Notes under the pieces: model-generated
Database searches by the model: none
Seen by the model: only the letters and a program-made list of their open reading frames with translations
Told to the model about the DNA's origin: nothing
Position numbers and translations under genes: made by a program
Assembly (NCBI RefSeq): GCF_028553885.1
Contig: NZ_CP067169.1
Location: 682,001 to 746,000, forward strand
DNA from: Paracoccus aestuarii
GTDB taxonomy: Bacteria > Pseudomonadota > Alphaproteobacteria > Rhodobacterales > Rhodobacteraceae
DNA length: 64,000 bases
Reading direction: 5' to 3'
Shown here: one piece after another, positions 59,059-64,000 of the stretch
How the letters are laid out: each line of letters begins with the position of its first letter
Numbering within the stretch: the stretch's first letter is position 1

Positions 59059-59297
59059 TAGCTGACTTGCTGTTTCATAATGTTGAGCGCGTCTGCGTCA
59101 GATGCTGCCAGTTGTCCCAGAACAAAAGTCCCCACGCATCGGGCCTGATGAACATCCGAGCGCAACAGGTCCAGCGCAATCCTCGTGGCTTGCTCGGGGG
59201 GGGCGGACGAGACAAGACCCTCAGCAAGCAGCTTCAGGTCCTTGAAGCCGTGCTCGGTGGCACGTGCGCGTGTGACAACTTCTTCTATAATGCTCAC
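59058..59297 (-). pseudogene. HEAT-repeat-like protein, 3' end cut off by the IS
   Basis: Starts at a GTG at 59297 (GGAGAG 5 nt before) and reads MSIIEEVVTRARATEHGFKD, then LLAEGLVSSAPPEQATRIAL and SDVHQARCVGTFVLGQLA. This resembles alpha-helical HEAT/DNA-alkylation-repair-like repeats. The frame ends in a TAG whose TA is the IS target duplication, so the natural C-terminus is lost. About 79 residues remain. Confidence 0.55.
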
Positions 59298-59832
59298 GAA
59301 GCTCTCCGGGTATGAAAGGTTCCGCGTCTGGCGGGGGCTGATTGTCAAACAACTACTATATGATATGGTCGCTGCTCGGCTTACCTCGGTGCGATCGAAG
59401 AGCACGCGCGTGGCGACAAAAAGGGTGTAATTCAGCCTCCGACACGTGTCCTCGGCCCATTGCGGACGGTCAACACCGCTCAGGTGCTGCGGTGCAGCTT
59501 CCCTTAAGCGGCCGTTCAAGCATGCCGCAGCGAGATCGACTAGCTGCGTTGGCGAACAATGATCTCATAGGGAGGGCATCCGGAATTATGGCACATGGAT
59601 AGGCAATGCGAGCTCCTCTGGCACTTGGGATAAGGTAGCAGAGGGATACACTTTCCGCCGCTATTCGATATGCGCGAGCTACAACGGCCAGATCGGTTCC
59701 GTGACGGTTCTCGACCAGGATCTTGCCGTGGCCCTGCAAGAAGCAGAGACCTATATGCGATGCTTGGTGCAGGTAAGTGGCGAAGCTTTAAACGAAAGGA
59801 TGCTCAAGCCTTGTGACCGCCGGAGAACGACA
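59298..59832 (+). other. Intergenic region with repeat copy C
   Basis: 535 nt. Contains the dispersed repeat at 59485-59534. The part around 59330-59420 is relatively AT-rich and may hold the promoter of the HEAT-like gene. No convincing gene; short frames on both strands lack ribosome sites or family resemblance. Confidence 0.4.
59485..59534 (+). repeat. Dispersed short repeat, copy C
   Basis: GCTGCGGTGCAGCTTCCC, then TTAAGCGGCCGTTCAAG, then GCCGCAGCGAGA. Shares its central AAGCGGCCGTTC exactly with copy A. Confidence 0.55.
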
Positions 59833-60084
59833 ATGAGCGATACCGACATCCGTCTTGCTGAACTACAGGCCGAGGTCGATCACTTGGCGGATATAGCTGT
59901 CCACATGATGGTCGGACTATGCTTCGGCCTCGGCGGCACGGCAGACGGTCTGCGCAAGATCGCGGACGATTTCGCGGCAGCGGCAGAGGATCCCGATCCG
60001 GCCATATCGAGGCTCGCCGCGTCCCTTCAGACGGCGCTGCGCGAGGCGGCGGAGAAGCTTGAACGCCAGCCGGACCGCGCCTGA
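59833..60084 (+). CDS. Small hypothetical protein
   Basis: 83 aa, not recognised: MSDTDIRLAELQAEVDHLAD, a short hydrophobic HMMVGLCFGLGG, then an Ala-rich helix with RKIADDFAAAAED and LREAAEKLERQPDRA. Mostly helical. ATG at 59833 with GGAG eight nt before it. The frame is open to a GTG at 59701, but that extension looks non-natural. Convergent with the MFS fragment. Confidence 0.45.
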   Translation: MSDTDIRLAELQAEVDHLADIAVHMMVGLCFGLGGTADGLRKIADDFAAAAEDPDPAISRLAASLQTALREAAEKLERQPDRA

Positions 60085-60106
60085 TCCTCCTGCGGCAATG
60101 TCGGAG

Positions 60107-60514
60107 TCACGAGGCGCAGGTGGGGTCAGCCGTTGCAGTGACGACGCCGTGACATGCGGGCGCCGGCAAGGCGGCGCCCGCCATCAGCAACGCTGCAGCG
60201 GCAAGGGCCACCGGCGCACCTGCTATGTCGAGCAACGCGCCGAAAGCCGGCGCGCCCGCCGTCTGCCCCGCTGCAATCATCAGGAACGGCAGTCCCAGGC
60301 CGAGATCGGCGCGGTCTGGGAACAGCGTGATCCCCCACAGCAGAAGCGTGCCCGACGAGATGATGTAGCCTGCTCCGAACAGTCCCATGGCGAAATAGGG
60401 CAGGATGGCAGCCGCACCGCCCGCCGCAAGGCGGATCACCGCGACCGCCATTAGCGCCAGCGACAGCCGGTGGACATGGGCGAGGCCAAGGCGGTCAGTC
60501 GCGACACCTGTCAC
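60107..60514 (-). pseudogene. C-terminal fragment of an MFS transporter
   Basis: About 135 residues with four to five hydrophobic helices and the loop TDRLGLAHVHRLS typical of the second half of a major-facilitator protein (FAMGLFGAGYIISSGTLLLW, FLMIAAGQTAGAPAFGALL). The hydrophobic frame continues upstream to about 60580 (FAGNRIALAWIVLGAAG). The first half of the transporter is absent, and the TetR gene begins right behind. A remnant. Confidence 0.6.
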
Positions 60515-60685
60515 CAGCCCCGCCAGGCCGGCAGCGCCGAGAACGATCCAGGCCAGCGCGATGCGGTTGCCGGCAAACCCCAGCAGGCCCTGAAGTATCC
60601 GGGACTGGACGTTGATGCTATCGGCGGCAGTTTTGACCGCCAGATGCCGAGTGTGATCTTCGCCGGCAGTTCGGTCCGGAATAGC

Positions 60686-61321
60686 TCATCGAAGTTCGGC
60701 ACCACGTGTCTTCTTCAAGAGCTGCGATGCGTGTTCCGCCAGAAGTCCCTCAGCGAGCATCCGGAACGCCTCCTGCGCCTTCGGCAGCATTGCCGCGGGG
60801 TCCTCGCAGGCCGCCACCCAGAGTGCCGCGTTCAGGGCCGCGCCGTTCAGGAGGCGCGATGCCGCCTCCACGTCCACCGGCCGCAGAACGCCCTCGGCCT
60901 TCAGTTCGGCCACTGCCGCGCGCGTAGCGTCGAGGCAGCGGTTCTGGCTCGGCCATTGCGCCGGATCGCCCAGCACCGCCGGGCCATCGCGCAGGACGAT
61001 GCGCTGCACCTCGGGGTCGAGCGCCATCTCGATATAGGCGCAACCTTCGGCCAGAAGCGCGTTCCACGCCGTCGCTTCCGCCTCAGCAAGCCGGCGCGCC
61101 CGGCCCGCCATTTCGGCGTCGATCTCGTCCACGACCGCCGCGAAGAGCCCCTTCTTGTCGCCGAAATTGTGGTAGAGCGCCCCGCGAGTCAGCCCGACAG
61201 CAGCCGTCAGGTCGTCCATCGAGGTGCTGGCAAAGCCCTTTCCGGCAAATGCCGCGCGTGCCGAGGCGACTAGCTTGCGCCGCGTGTCCTCCATCATCTC
61301 TGCCCGTGTTCGCCTGGCCAT
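60686..61321 (-). CDS. TetR-family repressor
   Basis: 211 aa. N-terminal helix-turn-helix: KLVASARAAFAGKGFASTS then MDDLTAAVGLTRGALYHNFG. The C-terminal ligand domain resembles AcrR-type regulators (QWPSQNRCLDATRAAVAEL). ATG at 61321 after GGGAGATGCC; two ATGs upstream are possible. Divergent from a RidA-like gene, with two palindromic operators in between, so it likely represses itself and that gene. The downstream MFS gene is broken. Confidence 0.85.
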   Translation of the reverse strand: MARRTRAEMMEDTRRKLVASARAAFAGKGFASTSMDDLTAAVGLTRGALYHNFGDKKGLFAAVVDEIDAEMAGRARRLAEAEATAWNALLAEGCAYIEMALDPEVQRIVLRDGPAVLGDPAQWPSQNRCLDATRAAVAELKAEGVLRPVDVEAASRLLNGAALNAALWVAACEDPAAMLPKAQEAFRMLAEGLLAEHASQLLKKTRGAELR

Positions 61322-61344
61322 GGCATCTCCCGCGTTCGCTCCCA

Positions 61345-61392
61345 TTGACATACGTTGCGTATGTAAATAGTTTCTAGATACGCAGCGTATCT
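61345..61392 (+). promoter_or_regulatory. Two 17-bp palindromic TetR operators with a consensus -35 box
   Basis: Operator 1 ACATACGTTGCGTATGT (61348-61364) and operator 2 AGATACGCAGCGTATCT (61376-61392). Both have 7-bp perfect arms around a 3-nt centre and share the core ATACG/CGTAT. A TTGACA (61345-61350) on the plus strand overlaps operator 1. Centres are 28 bp apart. Position between tetR and the RidA-like gene strongly suggests regulation of both. Confidence 0.8.
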
Positions 61393-61459
61393 GAATTCGT
61401 CTCCAGAGGGAAGCGCGCTCCCTCAGGCTTAAAACAGCTTCCATCACAGGAGAAAGACC

Positions 61460-61861
61460 ATGGCCCAACGCGACGCCATCTACCCCGGAAACTCCGCCCG
61501 CCATGCGCTTTATGATGCGCATGGTTACTCCCCCGCCGTCCGCTCGGGCGATCTGCTGTTCGTATCCGGTCAGGTCGGCAGCCGCGAGGATGGCCAGCCC
61601 GAAGACAGCTACCTCGGCCAGGTCGAGCGTGCCTTTGCCAATCTCGAGGCAGTGCTGCAGGCCGCGGGTTGCGGTTTCGATGACATCATCGACGTCACGA
61701 CCTTCCACACGGACCCCGAGGCGCAGCTTCCGATCCTGATGCCGGTGAAGGAGCGTTTCTTCCCGAAGACGCCGTTCCCGACTTGGACCGCGGTCGGCGT
61801 GACGTGGCTGGCCGGCTTCGACTTCGAGATCAAGGTCATCGCCCGCCTCCCGAACGCCTGA
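61460..61861 (+). CDS. RidA/YjgF-family protein lacking the catalytic arginine
   Basis: 133 aa, fold of the Rid family: GDLLFVSGQVG, FANLEAVLQAAGCGFDDIID, FPTWTAVGVTWLAG, FEIKVIARL. The arginine that holds the substrate carboxylate in RidA is replaced: by alignment the position is Trp109 in PTWTAV. Imine deaminase activity is therefore unlikely and the role is unknown. ATG after AGGAGAAAGACC. Controlled by the double TetR operator 70-110 nt upstream. Confidence 0.85.
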   Translation: MAQRDAIYPGNSARHALYDAHGYSPAVRSGDLLFVSGQVGSREDGQPEDSYLGQVERAFANLEAVLQAAGCGFDDIIDVTTFHTDPEAQLPILMPVKERFFPKTPFPTWTAVGVTWLAGFDFEIKVIARLPNA

Positions 61862-61906
61862 GGAGCGGTGGCAGCGAGCACCTGCTGCCAGCTGTTGCTG
61901 CTCCCA

Positions 61907-62626
61907 TCACCATGGGCTGCGGCCATCCGGCTCGACGAAGAGGCCGCTTTCGCCGGCATGAAGCGCAAAATGGACCGGCAGGCGCGCCCCTTCCTCGGGG
62001 GTCATCGTGCCGTAGCCGGTCAGATCCGTCTTCACGAAGCCGGGACTGACCGAGTTCACCTTGATGCCGTCCGACTTCAGCGCCTCGTGGAGCTGCACCG
62101 TCAGCATGTTCATCGCCGCCTTCGAGGCGTTGTAGCCGATGAACTGCTGCGCGTAGTAGGTCGAGGAGGGATCGCCGTTCAGCGCCAGCGAGCCGAGCGA
62201 GCTGGACAGGTTCACGATCCGCGCGGCCGGCGACTTCCGCAGCAGCGGCAGCATTGCCTGCGTCACGGCAAGGGCGCCGATGAAGTTGACCTCCATCACG
62301 CGGCGCACCGCTTTGACGGATGCCGCGCCGGGGGCACCGTCAGCGGGATCGAAGATCCCGGCGTTGTTCACCAGGATGTCGAGCCTCCCGTGCCGCGCCT
62401 CCATTTCCGCCGCGGCAGCATCAAGCGTCGCGTGATCGTCCAGGTCCAGCCTGATCCAGTCGGCGGCGAGGCCGTCTGCGGCCAGCTGGGCCGCGGCTGC
62501 CGTGCCGCGCGTCTCGTCACGGGCGCCGATCAGGACATGGACTCCCGCTTCGGCTAGTTGTCGTGCGATGGCAAGGCCGATCCCCTTGTTGGCGCCTGTG
62601 ACCAAAGCAATCTTCTTCTCTGTCAT
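61907..62626 (-). CDS. Short-chain dehydrogenase/reductase
   Basis: 239 aa. VTGANKGIGLAIARQL cofactor motif, the Arg in IGARDETRG (suggests NADP), NNAGIFDPADG, VNLSSSLGS, and YNASKAAMNML active site. Carbonyl-reductase-like SDR. Start at 62626 after AGGAAGCCGAC. Divergent from a TetR gene that probably controls it. Substrate unknown. Confidence 0.87.
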   Translation of the reverse strand: MTEKKIALVTGANKGIGLAIARQLAEAGVHVLIGARDETRGTAAAAQLAADGLAADWIRLDLDDHATLDAAAAEMEARHGRLDILVNNAGIFDPADGAPGAASVKAVRRVMEVNFIGALAVTQAMLPLLRKSPAARIVNLSSSLGSLALNGDPSSTYYAQQFIGYNASKAAMNMLTVQLHEALKSDGIKVNSVSPGFVKTDLTGYGTMTPEEGARLPVHFALHAGESGLFVEPDGRSPW

Positions 62627-62645
62627 GTCGGCTTCCTTTTCCCTT

Positions 62646-62673
62646 AGCTTCGCCACAAAATATGAGCGGAGCT
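62646..62673 (+). promoter_or_regulatory. Possible dyad operator between SDR and tetR
   Basis: AGCTTCGC and GCGGAGCT pair over 8 bp (one G-U) with a 12-nt spacer, in the 66-nt divergent gap. Suggestive only. Confidence 0.25.
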
Positions 62674-62692
62674 TCAGCTTTTGGATTCGCAT

Positions 62693-63346
62693 ATGCCTGA
62701 CACGGCGCCAGCCGGCCTGAAGGCCCGGAAAAGCCCGCTGCAGCGCCGCGCGCGCGTGACGGTGGATGCCATCTTCGAGGCGACGATTCAGGTTCTGCTG
62801 CGGGACGGAATGGCGGGCCTGACCACCACCTGGGTGGCCGAGCGGGCGGGCGTATCGGTCGGCACGATGTATCAGTATTTCCCGCACAAGCAGGCACTGA
62901 TCTACGCGCTCAACGCGCGCTATCTGGATGCGCTTGCGGCAAAGATCGAGGCTGTTGCGGCAGCTGAGAGTGGAAAGCCGATCGCGCAGATGATGGCGGC
63001 GCTGATCGACGCCTACTGGCAGGCGAAGACAGAGCGGGCCGAGGTCACCCGGGCCCTCTACCGCTCGGTGGTCGAGTTGGACAACGAGTCCCTGCTGCAA
63101 GACTTTGCGGCGCGGGTGGACGGGGCGACAACGGCCATGCTGGCGACCGCGCCTGATGTTGCCCTTGAAGATGCCGCAGCGATCAACCTGACGCTGACCT
63201 CCGTGATCTACGGCACGGTGCGCAACGCCTTCGAGAGGGGACTTTCGGCGGAGGACACGGACGCGCTCCGCCGGAACCTGCACATCATGTGCGGCGCCTA
63301 TCTAAACACGCTGCCGCGGACGAAGGCCGGCGCGACGGCGCCTTGA
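62693..63346 (+). CDS. TetR-family regulator
   Basis: 217 aa. Helix-turn-helix at about 20-65: RARVTVDAIFEATIQVLLRDG, then TTTWVAERAGVSVGTMYQYFP. C-terminal ligand-binding part with KTERAEVTRALYRSVVELD. The ATG at 62693 is used; a TTG 12 nt upstream is less likely. Divergent from the SDR gene. Confidence 0.85.
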   Translation: MPDTAPAGLKARKSPLQRRARVTVDAIFEATIQVLLRDGMAGLTTTWVAERAGVSVGTMYQYFPHKQALIYALNARYLDALAAKIEAVAAAESGKPIAQMMAALIDAYWQAKTERAEVTRALYRSVVELDNESLLQDFAARVDGATTAMLATAPDVALEDAAAINLTLTSVIYGTVRNAFERGLSAEDTDALRRNLHIMCGAYLNTLPRTKAGATAP

Positions 63347-63371
63347 GGCCAATGAAGCGCTCGTGCCGGTC

Positions 63372-63590
63372 CTATTCCTTTCGGTAAAGGATCATGCCAG
63401 CGTGGTGGAGGACGTCGTCGTTGAACTCACCGTCGGCCGTGAAACCGGTGTCGTCCCAGTAGTCGATGTGCCGGTCACGAACCTCATACCGGCCCTGATA
63501 GGCACTTTCACGGTCTCCCCTTGCTTCGTCATAGCGGCCATCCGGCAGCAGGTTGTGCCGGATATGGGAACGATCGCGCTCGCTATGCCC
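63372..63590 (-). pseudogene. 3' fragment of an Atu4866-like gene
   Basis: Minus-strand frame without a start: RHNLLPDGRYDEARGDRES, then GRYEVRDRHIDYWDDTGFTA and HHAGMILYRKE, stop at 63372. From memory this matches the C-terminus of the small Agrobacterium Atu4866 family, often found beside SDR/TetR genes. The 5' part is cut off by the IS481 element that begins at about 63594. Confidence 0.55.
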
Positions 63591-63593
63591 CTA

Positions 63594-64000
63594 GGTGTTT
63601 GATCCCATGGTTTGATGGTGCAATCCTTTCGCAGGAATGGAAGGAAGCATTATGGGACAAGTTCGTCACGGGAGCGCCACGACCACGCACGCTGTCAGAG
63701 CTGCAATACAGCGATCGCAAGCTTCGCTCGCGCAGCTGAGCCGGGAGCTCGGCATCAACCCAAAGACTGTCGCGAAGTGGCGCAAGCGCGAGACAGTTGA
63801 GGACCGTAAGACTGGGCCGAAGGAGCCACGCTCCACGGTCTTGAGTGAGGCCGAGGAAGCAACAATCGTCGCGTTTCGGCGCCATACGCTGCTGCCGTTG
63901 GACGACTGCCTCTACGCTCTTCAGCCCTCTATCCCACATCTGACGCGCTCGGCGCTGCACCGATGCCTGCAGCGGAATGGCATTTCGCGACTGCCGGACG
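63594..64000 (+). mobile_element. IS481-family element, copy 2 (runs off the window)
   Basis: Begins with GGTGTTTGATCCCATGG, the same end as the right end of copy 1, preceded by CCTA. The right end lies beyond 64000. Opposite orientation to copy 1. Confidence 0.8.
63652..64000 (+). CDS. IS481-family transposase (5' part, intact)
   Basis: Reads MGQVRHGSATTTHAVRAAIQ, then a helix-turn-helix (SLAQLSRELGINPKTVAKWR) and GPKEPRSTVLSEAEEATIV without a stop for 116 codons to the window edge. It lacks the 38-nt insertion found in copy 1, so it is the likely source of transposase for both. Confidence 0.85.
   Translation, partial: MGQVRHGSATTTHAVRAAIQRSQASLAQLSRELGINPKTVAKWRKRETVEDRKTGPKEPRSTVLSEAEEATIVAFRRHTLLPLDDCLYALQPSIPHLTRSALHRCLQRNGISRLPD

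Noticed and set aside
59470..59739. Minus-strand 89-codon gene near repeat copy C
   Set aside because: Spans the dispersed repeat and lacks a ribosome site or recognisable motif.
43464..63594. Composite transposon formed by the two IS481 copies
   Set aside because: Copy 1 sits inside the end of another IS and has a dead transposase; there is no evidence that the 19-kb segment moved as a unit.
63363..63602. Plus-strand gene of 79 codons near the right end
   Set aside because: The minus strand reads a conserved Atu4866-like C-terminus over the same bases; the plus frame has no family or ribosome site.

Overview
The window is high-GC DNA of an alphaproteobacterium, most likely a member of the Rhodobacteraceae close to Paracoccus. 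This rests on the bztABCD (aap) amino-acid transporter, an ATP12-type ATPase chaperone, FolE2, a cluster of the rpmH-rnpA-yidD-ttcA-yidC-engB-argB type, and the overall feel of the proteins. It is inference from gene content, not from a database search.

Positions 1 to about 41.7 kb look like core chromosome. A DctB/DctD-type two-component pair comes first, then metZ (methionine) and folE2 (folate/queuosine precursor). A nearly continuous S10-spc-alpha ribosomal superoperon follows (rpsJ to rplQ, 6.1-21.6 kb), containing secY, adk and rpoA. Strong hairpins lie in several of its spacers, and one secreted-protein gene is inserted on the opposite strand between rpmD and rplO. A luxR-luxI quorum-sensing pair follows at once, then rarA, rluC, a HAD phosphatase, an ATP12 chaperone and the bztABCD transporter for acidic amino acids and their amides. 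On the minus strand there is then a long cluster reading rpmH-rnpA-yidD-ttcA-(EAL phosphodiesterase)-yidC-MOSC-engB-argB-sixA. It covers membrane-protein insertion, tRNA processing and thiolation, cell-division GTPase and arginine synthesis. An orphan histidine kinase diverges from rpmH.

At 41.6 kb a tRNA-Arg(ACG) gene is followed directly by a tyrosine integrase and a small excisionase-like gene. From there to the right edge the DNA is an accessory region full of insertion sequences and broken genes. An IS3-family element (4-bp target duplication GGAT) has an IS481-family element inserted in its left inverted repeat. An IS5-family element splits a gene whose frame can be read continuously across the insertion. 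A second IS5-family element sits next to an inverted partial copy of itself. A second IS481 copy runs off the right end. Other decayed genes are an NAD(P)-binding protein with an in-frame amber codon, a truncated HEAT-repeat protein, an MFS fragment and an Atu4866-like fragment. A short dispersed repeat occurs three times.

The most distinctive intact unit in the island is a tightly overlapping three-gene operon: an SDR dehydrogenase, a cation P-type ATPase, and a single polypeptide that fuses acetate kinase to a PduL-type phosphotransacylase. The fusion would carry out acetyl-CoA to acetate plus ATP in one protein. Beside it lie an LLM flavin oxidoreductase, a DUF900-type hydrolase, and two TetR-regulated divergent pairs (TetR/RidA-like with two clear 17-bp operators, and SDR/TetR).
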